Assembly: GCA_950295325.1 (NCBI GenBank)
Contig: OX485803.1
Location: forward strand, 52,281,554 to 52,345,553
Direction of reading: 5' to 3'
Source of the DNA: Polytrichum commune
Taxonomy: Eukaryota > Streptophyta > Polytrichopsida > Polytrichales > Polytrichaceae
Length of the DNA stretch: 64,000 nucleotides
This document shows positions 12,592-24,500 of this stretch, piece by piece. The translations under genes were made by a program, and so were the position numbers. Under the pieces are notes generated by a model. That model saw only the letters and a program-made list of their open reading frames with translations, did no database searches and had not been told where the DNA came from. Each line of letters starts with the position of its first letter. Within the stretch, counting starts at the first letter, position 1.

Positions 12592-12725
12592 ACTCCTAGT
12601 CTTATCCTTATTTATCCATAACATCTAAGAGATACTCTTAGAAGTCTTAAGTCTTCACTCCTAGTCTTATCCATCTTTATCCATAGTATCTAATAAATAC
12701 TTTTAGAAGTCTCAAGTCTTATTCA
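12592..12725 (+). repeat. Two-unit tandem repeat, 65-bp period
   Basis: ACTCCTAGTCTTATCC followed by TTTATCCATA, CATCTAAGAGATACT and TTAGAAGTCTTAAGTCTT recurs once with a few substitutions. Confidence 0.8.
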
Positions 12726-12799
12726 ACTTAGACCCAAGTTTCCTTATCTATATACAAATATCACTTCGCCGTATGATCTTTTCTTACCTCTGGCTTGAT

Positions 12800-13125
12800 C
12801 ATAATCTTCCAGTTGGAATTTGTCTAATTCCAACTTTATTGATTCATTCATTCTTCCAGTTGGAAGTGTCTAGTTCCAACTTGATTTATCTATTCATTAT
12901 TGTCTAACTCCAATGAATAACATCCATCCGCTAGGAGTTGTCTAACTCTAACACAAAGATCTTCCAAAGGGAGACATCTAACTCCCAATTGGAGTTGTCC
13001 AACTCCAACGCAAAGATCGTCCATCATGATTTGTCTAACTCCCGTGCACAATATGTTCATGGGTTGTCTAGCCCATTTCTTCCTCTGGAGTTGTCGAACT
13101 TCAGTCCCCATCTGCTCACATGCTA
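12800..13125. repeat. Degenerate array of small palindromes around GTCTAACTCC
   Basis: At least eight occurrences of a TTGTCTAACTCC-like core, several preceded by the complementary GGAGTT or AGTTGGA so that each unit can fold on itself, as in GGAGTTGTCCAACTCC near 12990. Spacing is irregular, about 35-50 bp. It is not a protein-coding repeat in any frame I can read. Confidence 0.6.
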
Positions 13126-13493
13126 AATACATCACAACATAACAAATTATAATTTGTTCTCCAATCCATCGATCAATAAATCTCTACCACTAGGGTATAT
13201 CACACCAGGCCAATCACACACTCGATCCGTGTGAATATGACTCTTCATTGTTGGTAGGTGCCACGGTTGTAATTCTTTTTAATACTATCGACTTATCATT
13301 ACAAAGAAATTAGAACAATCGTCCGATGTTTGGTGATACATCTTGACTTTAATGGTTTTAACCAAAAACTCTATGGTTTCAACCAATACACCATATCTAT
13401 ACATGCTAAGAGGCTCACCGACCTAGTGGTTCCAAATTAATTTTCAAACCTTACATGTTAAAAAAAATGAAAATCAACATTTTATATGGGCTA

Positions 13494-13717
13494 GGGATTC
13501 GTGGTGTCTATGTAAACTCATATGTTAGCAAGGGAAAAAACACAATAAAGACATGGTTATTTTTTGATCAATTGACTCCATAAATGGCAATTAAAGACCC
13601 AAATTTTGTCTAGTGGACTCCATTCGGAATGAATCAATCCTCAACCTTGAAGGGGACTTGTTTCTTTAGAAATCCATCGTCCGCGATGGATGAGTTTACA
13701 TGGACGCCACAAACCCC
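13494..13717. mobile_element. Small TIR element family C, copy 1 (224 bp)
   Basis: The left end GGGATTCGTGGTGTCTATGT and following AAACTCAT are mirrored at the right end by ATGAGTTTACATGGACGCCA then CAAACCCC. Internal blocks (TGAATCAATCCTCAACCTT, GACTTGTTT) recur in the copy at 55203-55445. Non-autonomous; superfamily not assigned because no clear target duplication was found. Confidence 0.75.
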
Positions 13718-13732
13718 AAGCCCTCTATGTGA

Positions 13733-14231
13733 GGGCCACTTCACACAGAAGACAAGAGCCGTGACCTTGAAATTGTGAGAGCCCAAAACAAGTGTCCAAA
13801 GGCCGTCCCAAGGCACTTTTTAAATCATGTAGTGTGGTCACGAACTTTCAAGTGTAGTGTGAAGTCACATGTGACTAGACCCTCAACCAACTGCTATTTC
13901 AATATATTTCTATTCGTGCGGGGTCCTCACACATGACAAAATATAACAAATCAATGTTTTTGAGATTTCAGAGTGGCACAGTCTCTTGGTTTTGTGTTGA
14001 ACCTACCTCCAAGAGGTGGTTTTTGAGAACAGTCCAAGTGACCATGAAACATGATCCATTTGATGCCATGTAGGAATCCACGTACACTTTACATCCATCT
14101 TGCATTCACTTACTCCACTTGTCCCTCAAGCGTAGTGCAAAGCAAACTTGGACCGGCTCCGCCTTTTCAACCAATGAGAGTGCTTGAAGTACACTGGTCA
14201 CGGGCACTCAGTCTTGTTTGTGAAGTGACCT
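13733..14231 (+). mobile_element. Tourist-like element family A, full-length copy (about 499 bp)
   Basis: Starts GGGCCACTTCACACAGA and ends GTGAAGTGACC plus one changed base, with the family interior in between (CCGTGACC, AAGTGTCCAAAGGCCGTCCC, GTGTGAAGTCA, GGTCCTCACACATGA, GTGACCATGAAACATGATCC). The flanks are TGA and TCA, a degraded version of the TTA seen at other copies. It lies 15 bp from the family C element. Confidence 0.85.
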
Positions 14232-14282
14232 TCATATTATACGAATAACTCTATAATGAATTCTACTTGCCATTCTCAACAA

Positions 14283-14310
14283 TGAAGAAGAAGAAGAAGA
14301 AGAAGAAGAA
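14283..14310 (+). repeat. GAA microsatellite
   Basis: About nine consecutive GAA units. Confidence 0.95.
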
Positions 14311-14543
14311 AAATCCAGTTGGAAGTCAGAAGTGACAGCTTCCAAGTTACCTATATAGCTTGTTGTAAAATAGAACAAATCGTGCTATTTCAATAGTGTC
14401 TTGGAATACATGATCACGGTAAAGGTTACGAAATTAGCAGACATGCTAATCGTTAGCAGTCCATTATGTGGAAAATTTGATAATCCAAATTAGTTGTGAC
14501 TCACCTTAATCTTATGGCATTTTTTATGTTGTTGCTTGTTGTT

Positions 14544-14965
14544 CCTAGTAACGACCCATGCTAGATCACATCTTCATTTGGCTGGGTCTCGCCCCTCCCA
14601 CGTCTCCTTCACTGCCCGGTCTTCTTACCCGCACTTGTATGGGAACTCCTCCTCGTTGGGAACCAATGTGATAATACCCGGTCACTTAAGCCATCAAGCA
14701 TCCTGTCACTTAAGCCATCAAGTGCCCCATCACTTAAGCCATTAAGTTCCATTAGCATGTGAAGGAACTTCATCAATTAACTTGGGAATAATGAAACTGA
14801 TGTCAATTTGAATACTTGTAATTTTGACCGGGTATTGTCACATTGGTTCCCAACAAGGAGGAGTTCCCACGCAAGTGCGGGCAAGAAGACCAGGCAACGA
14901 AGGAGGCGTGGGAGGGGTGGGGCCTAGCCGAATGAAGATGTGATCTAGCCCAGGGCCCTAGTAAC
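14544..14965. mobile_element. Mutator-type foldback element with 9-bp target duplication
   Basis: The body, 14553-14956 (404 bp), has 132-bp terminal inverted repeats, beginning GACCCATGCTAGATCACATC on the left and GCCCTGGGCTAGATCACATC when the right end is complemented; arms stay paired to ATACCCGGTCA. It is flanked by a perfect 9-bp direct repeat CCTAGTAAC at 14544-14552 and 14957-14965, the length made by Mutator transposases. No coding capacity. The spacer carries three tandem units of CACTTAAGCCATCAAG-like sequence (14682-14750). Confidence 0.9.
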
Positions 14966-16731
14966 TACACTAAATAGTGTACTTAGTGTGACAAGTTCTA
15001 TTTGTGTTGCTCAGTCCGATTGTAAACCGTCCGTGTAGTGCCACCAACACTAAAATGTAACCTAAGAGCATCCACGCCATTATACATAATTTATAGTATT
15101 ATGTGTTTGGGGAGGTTGCCAATTTGGGTTGGATCACTCATCGTGAATCAAAGTCTACCAATAGTTGGGCATGCCCCGTCATGATGACAACTCAACCAAT
15201 TATATGCATCCACTTAATTTATGACATAGAGTAAAGTAGTGAAAAATAATATCTACTATCAAATAAGTTCCTTGGGGGGCCAAGAGGCACATCATATAGG
15301 CCATATATCTCGGGGAGTTCACTTGACATGTATATATGTATACACGTGCGTGACAAGGGTATTTATTCAAGGGGTATTTAATTATCCATCCTTAATTTTT
15401 TGCATCGTATTATTATATAATTTGCTAATTTATTGTTTTTTAAATGACCTATAATTAATTTTAAATTTGATGAAGCTCTAATTTTAAGCTAGGTATGTTC
15501 ATTATAATTATTTGGTTTTGCTCCAAAGGGTTTAAGAGCATTCAAAGTACCAAGTCACCAAAATCCAAGGCACAACAAGGTTTTACATTAAGAGTGTTCA
15601 TAAACAGTTTCAAACAACAAAATTAGCCCATGTTCCTCAATCAAGTTACACGCACAATTAAACACAATGGTACTGAGTGTAAAAAAAACAATTAAAACAC
15701 CAACAACAAAGCAAGCAAGCATAGGGTTCATGCAATAATGTAGAAGGGTATAGAGTTAATACTACAACATCATGCTTGAAGCAGACAGACACAAGACCAA
15801 CCAAAACTCCTCTAATTTATCTTGAGAAATTGTTTCTAGCATTTAAAAATACTAGCAAAATTGTTCATAGCAAATGAAAGATGTCATGTTCATCTTGCAA
15901 AATAATTCCTAGCTTTTAAGAACACTAGTATATAATCAACAAATAATGCATGCCTTTAATCCTAAACCCAGGAATCCGTCATCCGCCCTCATCAATCTTT
16001 CATCCCATTTTCTCAACTGAATCGACGTAGTTCTTCATCCAAAATCTTCCCGCCTCTGAACACAAAGGACACCCTATTTCAAAAAAAACCTAAGATCCTT
16101 AAATCCTATGGTATATTTTTACAAATATTTTACAAATATGCATTATTTGTATCAAGCCTATATTATTTATAATAAAAAATTTATCATACATACTCACCTA
16201 TATTACTTCTAAGAAAATTATAAGTTTTTCCTTTTGTGAATATAAATTACCCTATATTTTCCCGCACGTTGTTTTCTAATATTATCGCAGTGAACTCCCC
16301 GAGCCATATATGGTGGTGGGGGTTTGCTCCCATTGTACTTGCAACGGTATAGATTTCTAGCAAGCCAACCATTGATAAGTCTTGTTTCTTTAGCGATTTG
16401 TGTACCGGTACCTAAATACTCGGGATAGCGCCACCAAGTCCCTTTGTTGTGGCGATGCTCTAACATTGTTTGTCATTCCTTGTAAACAACTTTGGGCATT
16501 ATAGATTTTACAATCTTGCAACTGTTTTCACCTATTGAGTGATTTTAATCCATGTTTCTATCATCCATAACAATTCTTCATTTCCTAGATGTACGATACA
16601 AAATATACCAAACCAAAAGCGGACGAACTAATTTTTTTGCAACCTTGATCATAAGAAGTGTCATTAGAAAAAGTTACCGTGGTGGCATAAACTATCATAT
16701 CACATGATAGTAGATACACTATTTAGTGTAG
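14965..16731. mobile_element. Long CTACAC-ended inverted-repeat element (1767 bp)
   Basis: The ends CTACACTAAATAGTGTA (14965-14981) and its exact complement (16715-16731) match over 17 bp. The termini are themselves nearly palindromic (ACTAAATAGT) and resemble the ends of the 326-bp and 307-bp elements at 17467 and 36367. An inner inverted pair lies at about 15299-15322 and 16287-16312 (CTCGGGGAGTTCAC). No convincing transposase frame; no target duplication seen. Confidence 0.55.
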
Positions 16732-17466
16732 TTGTCCAGCGTCTTACTCAATAAGGTAGATGTGCCTCGTTCAATGTATGATCTTAAACATACACCTAAT
16801 TTTAGAGAGGTGTATGATTGGGTGTGAATCTAAGAACGAACACAAAAAAGAATGGCGTTTGGAAGAGATTGGATTATACGTGTTCAAAATTTCTTAACCA
16901 TTCTAGACACAATGGTCAACGGAACTGGAGGAACTTATACGATCATTTGGTAACTCGTACAATATTCACTATGATGTTGAATAGGATATTCATACGAGCT
17001 CCAAATTTTATGAGGAAAGTGACAACAAGCACAATTTGGATTTGTCAAACAATTTGCATTAATTGCGTGTATCATATCTTAAAATAAGTAGGGTGCAAAG
17101 TGGGGAAAAATATATCTATTTAAGGCATGCTTACCTTACGTGCTAACTTTAGAGGCAGTATCCCACTTGTGGTTTTACTTGCTAAGGTAGAAGTGCCTAT
17201 TGTATACATTTTGAGCACTACAATCCTTTACCTAACTTTGACAAGTTATCCAATATCAACTTGGGTGAGCAGTCACATCGTGACCACAATGATAGTAAGA
17301 TCACATGAATCATTATCATATCTGGTTTTCATAGAAATATTCAAAGTGACAAACTTCATTTGACCCTTCTTAGTCACATAAACCCCCCAAAGTGGACAAT
17401 ATTGATCGTTGATATTTTATCTCCTTCAACCAATGACGCTCGTGTTCGATCTCTAGAATAATACAA
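16732..17466. other. Gene-free AT-rich spacer
   Basis: Short open frames at 16818-17087 and 17127-17363 show no recognisable domain. Nothing else is evident. Confidence 0.35.
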
Positions 17467-17792
17467 CTACACGAAAAAGGATATTTAGTGTTTGATACAC
17501 TAAATACGAATGCATACACTAAATGTCGATAACCCTATGAAAGTAAGTAACATTAAATGTAAACTCAACCACTAAATATCAACTATGATTACATGTGGAA
17601 GTTACATGTTTGAATTTAGTGTTAGTAAGGATATGAAATCCATGTTTCACATGAAGGGAGGTGGCAGTAGGGAAGGTAGCGGCACATTTATGTCTAACAC
17701 TAATTGTCAAGGAATTGAAAACTAGTGTTGAGCAAGGCAAGGTGGTAACAACATTAGATATAATCAAACACTTAAAATCCTTTTTAGTGTAG
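17467..17792. mobile_element. CTACAC-ended TIR element, copy 1 (326 bp)
   Basis: Left end CTACACGAAAAAGGATATTT, right end complement CTACACTAAAAAGGATTTT, flanked by AA/TT. The interior matches the element at 36367-36673 closely: TTTAGTGTTTGATACACTAA, GAAAGTAAGT, CACTAAATATCAACTATG, GGAAGTTACATGTTTGAAT, GGAGGTGGCAGTAGGGAAGG, CACATTTATGTCTAACACTA. Noncoding; transposed presumably by an unlinked element. Confidence 0.85.
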
Positions 17793-18289
17793 TTTTTTTC
17801 TGTTGGAAAAACATATTGTCCACTTTGCAAGAGAACTAGGGGTTGGAATTGGGGTCACTAATAACGGAGTTGGGCGTTTCTACCTTATTGCCACAAAGTT
17901 GTTTAACCAATGACTCTATCACCCTTGGCAATCGAACAATATGGTCGAACAAGACTTTCATTTTGAACCTCCTATGTAGTAGCCACATTATAGGGGAATT
18001 CAAATTTCAAAGGGCCGGGGGTTTCCGCAACTTGGTAGCTTTTTTGCATCCTAGTGATTGGTGTGTGGTAAAAGACAAATGAAATTTCAAGCTACAGGGT
18101 AGCACTCTCATGGTCAAAGTCCGCTATATATACAAGGAGCTTCTATGTGGGCATTCACATGTTATGAATATAGTATATACTAAGATTCCATGACATGAAA
18201 GCGGGTCCAAACACAATACAAAATTTTAAATATAGTATGTTGACTTTGGAATAGTGACATGAGCAAATTTAGCTAATATTATACTTAAA
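17793..18289. other. Gene-free spacer between small elements
   Basis: No frame with recognisable motifs and no paired termini seen. Confidence 0.35.
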
Positions 18290-18861
18290 GGGCACTTTAT
18301 GCACGGATCCAAAACCATGACCATCAAAAAAATCTGAGGGCCCTTGAAAATCATCCGGAGGTTGTACCATGGGGAAATAGAAATCCAATATGCAATTGAT
18401 AGGCTTGTGAGTTTAGTGTAAAATGAAAGTTAACCACATTAAGGGACCACAACATATTTTTTTATGGGCAATCCATAATAGGACGTAGTTTGGGATCTTG
18501 CCATGGTAAATTATAAGGACCCCAAACTAGTGTGGTTGGGGCCATTTCATATGAATTGGCGACAAACCTATACAAGGTCAAATGTTTATGTTGGATGGAT
18601 GAGAGGTATGCTCATATACAATAACTCACTCTCTCCTCTTTTTTTTTATGAGCTGAAACACATAATTCAATAGACCATGAACCACTATCCACTTGGTGCC
18701 ATGTAGGATGTCATATAGGTTCCTCTTTTATTCAATATTCTTTGGTCCCTCGGGCCCTCAACGTGTACTATAAAGTGAACTTGGTTTGTCTCGTGTTTCT
18801 TGTCCAATCACATAATTTGTATATCATGGGTCAAGGGCCATCCTCTATTGTGAAGTGGCCC
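18290..18861 (+). mobile_element. Diverged long member of Tourist-like family A (about 572 bp)
   Basis: Begins GGGCACTTTATGCACG, continues with AACCATGACCATCA in the position of the family CCGTGACCATGA block, later shows TTGGTCCCTC and AAAGTGAACTTGG, and ends TTGTGAAGTGGCCC followed by TAA. TAA-like bases precede the start. It is older and longer than the five other copies. Confidence 0.6.
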
Positions 18862-18931
18862 TAAGGTGACAAACATAAGTTGTCAAGTGATCTGTGATAA
18901 CTTTGTAGGTGACCTATGTGTGTGCTTTCCA

Positions 18932-18955
18932 AATAAATAAATAAATAAATAAATA
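18932..18955 (+). repeat. AATA microsatellite
   Basis: Six consecutive AAAT units. Confidence 0.9.
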
Positions 18956-19109
18956 TCCAAAGTCAGGCAATCCGCCATGAATTTGAGCATGTTGGCTCTA
19001 CCATACTCAAAAATCTTCTTGGTGCAAAGTGGGGTTTACTGCCTACCTCGTGGTGGGTGCGTTCTTGGCTTCCTACTTAGCTAGATAATTTATTCTGTCA
19101 AGTACATAG

Positions 19110-19201
19110 AAGTTTTCACAACGGGAATTGAACCGCCAACCACTCCATTCGGAAATGGGTACCTCTCCACTATCACCCGATAATTTAGGGTTATCTCAGA
19201 T
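19110..19201 (-). mobile_element. tRNA-derived SINE head, copy 1
   Basis: On the minus strand, TCTGAGATAACCCTAAAT leads into a box A match TAGTGGAGAGG (19162-19172) and a box B match GGTTCAATTCCC (19123-19134), the internal RNA polymerase III promoter spacing of a tRNA. It is an inverted partner of the copy at 19709. Sequence beyond the head does not match the other copy. Confidence 0.6.
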
Positions 19202-19708
19202 GTCGTGCTTTCCACAATACCTAAAATAACTCTTGGAAGGAACCATCCTTGTTGCTAAATGACTCAAGTGAGGATTTAGAGAAACCTAGCTTTGTATGGT
19301 GTATGAGGATGGCTAATAAGTGGTGAGTGGCAAGTGTTTGAGGTTGAAGTTCTCCCATGCATTTGAAACCGAAGGGCACCAAATTAAACGCACTTCATGC
19401 AAAATCAAAATGCAAAAATCACAACCCTTCCTTACAGAAATCAATTTTTAACGACATCTTGTCAACATGCACCATAGAAGTTTTGAGAAGGTTCACTTGT
19501 AAAAATTATCATCATGAGTTTGGATGCAATTAATGTTTTTAGTAGTTATCCCTCATTTTTACATCTCCAAGACAACTATGAAAAGAGTACGATGCATGTG
19601 TGCTAATCAAGAAGGTCTTTCACATAATATTGCACGCATGATGGTTCATCCTACAAGTAACATCTTTCACGTACATTTTGTTTCCCCCCAACAACACAAT
19701 AGTTTGCA

Positions 19709-19872
19709 CAGTCTGAGATGACCCTAAACTATCGGATGATAGTGGAGAGGTACCCAAACTAAAGGGTGTGGTTGGCGGTTCGATTCTCGACCGTGAAATC
19801 GTCTCTCTGCTTAAAGGAAACAATGCAGGTGGTCAAAGGCCTCTTGTGTTCCAAAAAAGAAAAGAAAAAGTA
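19709..19872 (+). mobile_element. tRNA-derived SINE, copy 2 with A-rich tail
   Basis: Head TCTGAGATGACCCTAAACTA, box A TAGTGGAGAGG at 19740-19750, box B GGTTCGATTC at 19777-19786, and an A-rich tail of AAAAG units to about 19872. The tRNA-like part does not fold into a complete cloverleaf, so a SINE head is more likely than a functional tRNA. Confidence 0.6.
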
Positions 19873-21011
19873 AGAATGAGAAAAAAAGAAGACAAGAGTT
19901 TCCACATGATGACACCGATATTCATTCACGTGGAAGTCTATGGATTCAAACTATGGGACACAAAGAGGATATCGAGTCATTGTGTGTGAGGCATTTTCTC
20001 ACCAAACTCATAATGAATTCCACAATTAATTCGTCAATAGACATTAATGTTCAATATTTACCCTCACTTTGATGTGCAAAGGAAGATTTCTCCAGAGAGG
20101 TTCATCTAAAGAAGGGAAAATTCATGTTGTAGTAGTGTTAAAAACGAAATAGAAAAAAGAAAAGAGCGAAAAAGATCATTCAAGGGTTACAAATTTATTA
20201 CATTAAAAGAGTATGAATGCGTCCGTGAAATGACTATGTAGTGGTGAGTCATCCTAATTTTTTGAGTTTTCCGGTAGCTTTGTGAATATGACATTGTATG
20301 TCGAAGTTTAGCAACCCTTGTTGTTGATTGCACTATTCACATTCATTATAAATGTGCAATAGTGCACATCTTCGCTTACATTCAATTCCCCACGTCATCT
20401 TTTGTGATTCCCCAATCAACCACATAATGACATGTCACACACCTCGACGACAAAAAAAAATTGATTCATGGGAGTTTTTGTTTTTAGTGTACATCCTAAT
20501 TTGCTAACCACACACGTTTTTAGTTCCCAATTGCGAGCGTGTCAAGGGCATGCATGCATGCATGACGATACATATCCATGGGGACGAGCATTATTGGCTT
20601 TTGGGATATTTTGGGGAGGCCCACACAAGTATCTCCCTTTGACATTTCATAAGATTAACCCTAAAGTGGGCCAATTTCCGAGCTCCGAAGGCTTTACTAT
20701 TTACAAAGCCCTTGGCTCCTTCACATACCTATAAGTAGGCTTAGGTGAACTTAATTAGCGTCCTCTTATCCAAAGGGTCCATGCTACTCTATTTCCGCCG
20801 CCGTCATTGCCTTGCTTTGTCCCATTTGTCCGACATGTGGCCACCAAGTTCCACATTTGGCAACATTGCGTTTTCGTGATGCCTTCCACACTCCACTTTT
20901 CATCAACCCAAGGCAATGAGTGTCTATAAAAGGCCTCTTTATAACTTGTGCACTAAACACATAAATTAGTGTGGGGAGGCACCACACTAAATATTCCACT
21001 TACATGTATTA
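19873..21011. other. Gene-free spacer
   Basis: AT-rich sequence with purine-rich runs near 20140-20165. The moderately GC-rich part at 20560-20960 has short open frames without motifs. Nothing else recognised. Confidence 0.35.
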
Positions 21012-21512
21012 GGGTCACTTCACACACGAGCCACGAGCCGTGACCATGAGATCGTGAGAGCCCAAAAGAAAGTGTCCCAAGGCCGTCCCAAGACACCTCC
21101 AACATCATGTAGGGTGGTCACGGACCCTCAAGTGTGGTGTGAAGTCATATGTGACAGGGCCCTCAACCAAATGATATTTCAATGAATTTCTATTCATGCG
21201 GGTCCTCACACATGATAATATAGGAATAAATCAATGGTCATGAGCGTTTGGAGTGCAGTGGTCTCCTGGTTTTGTGTTAGGCCTACCTCCATGAGGTGGT
21301 TTTTGGAACTAGTCCGAGTGACCATGAAACATGATCTGTTAGATGTCATGTGGGAATCCATGTAGACTTTACATCCATCTTGCATTCATATACTCCGTTG
21401 GTCCCTCAAGCGTAGTGTGAAGCGAACTTGGACCGACCCCACCTTTTCCACCAATGAGAGTTGCTTGAAGGGTAATGGTCACGGGCTCGCAGTCTCGTGT
21501 GTGAAGTGGCCC
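21012..21512 (+). mobile_element. Tourist-like element family A, full-length copy (501 bp)
   Basis: Ends GGGTCACTTCACACACGAG and CTCGTGTGTGAAGTGGCCC, with exact TTA duplications at 21009-21011 and 21513-21515. The 3-bp TTA target and GG-rich termini point to the PIF/Harbinger superfamily. Noncoding; interior colinear with the copies at 34935 and 35483. Confidence 0.9.
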
Positions 21513-24500
21513 TTAGTGTCTATGGAATGTTTTGTCTTTGTGGTAACTTTTCTAACGACACTTCTTTTGAATAAGTTTACAAGTATTGTTTGAGTGATTT
21601 AAATCTATATGAATTCTATGTCAATTAATGGAACAAGGTTTGGTATATTCTACATCCAAACAATTACGTAATGAGATATTGTCATGGATGATTGAAATTT
21701 GAATGAAAATTCACTTATTGAGTGACAGTAATTGCAATATTGTAATTCTATAATACCCAACAAAATTCTAAAAGGAATGACACATAATGTTTGGTTTCTA
21801 GTAGTGTTGGTGACACTACATGCGTGGTTTACAACTAGTATGAGCAAGACAAATGGAATTGGTGATATGATATACAATATTTAGTGTAATTATCTTGCAA
21901 GCACTAGGTAGCGATAAAAAAGGTGGGCATATGACACTTGTTGCTACATGAAATGTCACCAAAATTTCTCTAATTTAAATGGCACGTCAAATTTCAATGA
22001 CATACCAAATAAGATGTTGAGTGTAAAGCTCAAGAGAGCTCAAACATGTAGTTTGATAGGTTTGATAGGTGACTCGATTTGCCAACCTTCCATTGAAAGC
22101 TTGACCAATCTTCTAGTTCTAAATTGTTCAAGCAAGTTAAAGTAATTGTGTTCAAAGTGATATGTTAAAGGGGGCGGGGGTGGGATGATACTAAACAAAG
22201 AAAAGGTATTTGAAAGCTCGTTGACTTGGGGCCTACGAAATAAGATTTAAAACTTTGTGCTACTATGAAACGACCTCCACGAGGTAGCTTACGATTTTGA
22301 CCGAGAGTTTGTCAAAATGATTGACATATTTTGCAGTCATTTCACATGGTGTCCCTCAACACATCATTGAAACATTGAAACCACGTCCGAAAGTTCAATT
22401 CTCAAGTGTGAAGAACACTTGAGTGAACAAGCGTGAGTAGGAGTTTCCCTACCAACAAGAAAACTCCTTTCTTGAAGCTCTCAAATACTCTAGTGTATAT
22501 ATAGAATGTTAAGTTTGCACATTCCTACATTGTTGTAAACAAAGGCTTCACACATAAGGGGCCTAAGTAAACAAGGTCTCATGCATATTAGTTCAAATTG
22601 TTCTCATACAATTTTGACACAATTGTATATGAATGAGTGGTCAATCATGTTTTACAAAATTTCAATGTGCATTGGTATCTACTTAATATTCACTTATGTA
22701 TTACACCTATCCCTTATCAACTGGTTACAACAAAGCATGTTGTAGCGCAAGCTCTTTGATTGGATAATCAACTTTCGTATATGTTTAAAGAATCCATAAC
22801 CATTTAGTGTGCATGCCCCCCCCCCCTCAATTCCGGCCATTGATCTCCATGATTGGAGGGCTCATATGGAAGGAAACCCAAGTGGGAACACCCACCGTTT
22901 CTGGCAACCCAACTCATGTTGGTGTTAGCTAGGTTGAAATTGCAAAGTCTTGTTAGGGCCAATGCAAGTTATATTCACAAATAAGGTCACAATAGTAATT
23001 AATACCATATGTCACCTAACATTGATTCTCCACCAACCGTACTATTATTGCACAATACGTGAGTCATAACAAATAGAATCCGTGTGATATAGATTTGACA
23101 TGTCATTGGTTAAATTACACTACAACTAATTTATATGATGATGAAGAAAACATGGTGATGATGGTGGACTCATATACAATATAATTACCTCCAAATTACA
23201 ACCCTCAATTAGATGACACCTCAACTATGCGACACAAATAGTCTTGAAGCCCTTGATTTGTCGGGGTAACTTATCTCAATCGAGCTTCAAATTTCAATGG
23301 TAAATTGAATTGAACACAAAGAATTTTCGTTTATATGGAGCATAGACAAATTCCTTTCGGAAACAAATCCCACGTCATTTTGTTGTGCATTTACCCAATC
23401 GAGTCTCATTGAGGTAAGCGGACAAAACACAAACACTTAAACTTTGCACCATTGTTAATTGCATGTATCTAGTTTCAATGTCCGTATCAATAAAGCATGC
23501 ATATAGGTATAAATACTTGACCCACTTGAATCACATTCTTCAATACCAATATTGATACCCACTTGGTATTTGCCCATACATCATGCCATTATTCTATGTA
23601 TCACCTCTATGTCCTTCGACATTTATAGAGTATTTTAATACCCTTGGATATCAAATTAAGAGTCCTTTCAATGTCCTTACTCTATTGGTAGTGGGAAAAA
23701 GAAACAAAAAATATACTCAAATAACATTGCAGTGCACCCACTTCTCCCATAACATTAAATGCACGACTAGTATGATCATACTTAACAAATCCATATCATG
23801 GCCACACAATTTTTTTTTTTGTGTGGAAGATTTGGGTTTGGTATGAACGTCTTCATCATCATTGAAGTGATAATTCTTTGTCCTCCCAAATGATCACACA
23901 ACTCCCCCCTCTTCCCTCCCAATTATGTGGAATACTGAACCTTAATAAATACCAATTTTTGACACATAGTCCAGTCTCTAAGAAACATGTGTTTGTTTTG
24001 CATCCATTATTATATGTAGAATTGACCACACACAACTCAAAGTATAGATGATTAATTAAGATAATAAATTGAAATAGGTCCACTTATCCTAGACTAGTCT
24101 GAGAATTGGGATTTCAAGAAACAAAGACCAATTAATCCACCTTTAACACGTTAAAGGGTTTAGGGTTTAGGGTTTAAGGTTGAGTAATAATCAAGGTTTG
24201 AGAGTATTGTCTTTCTCTTTAATGAATACTTGTACTTGAATAGTATATGGCAAGGCTTGTAGTGTTATGACAAGATTGGACTATGTGCTAAAAATATAAA
24301 TACCAGTCTAAGCTCAATGGCTAACACAATTGGGAGAGCATATGTGATCACTTAGAGAGAAATTAATTTTCATTTTGACCTCTTATGGTTTTTGCACCTC
24401 AACACCGATTATGATACTAGAAATGATTGTCTATGTAATTATTAGTGTGGGTGAGAACAATAGCTTGAAAATAATAACGTGGGCCACACTAATTTGTGAG

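Noticed and set aside
12399-13260. Candidate solo LTR between two TAGGTG motifs
   Set aside because: Repeated TAGGTGYCACG is suggestive, but the ends do not give TG...CA with a proper duplication.
22819-22827. C homopolymer as a possible element end
   Set aside because: No paired terminus or duplication found around it.
24309-24350. tRNA-like GGCTAACACAATTGGGAGAGC
   Set aside because: Resembles a box A region but there is no box B, T arm or acceptor pairing.
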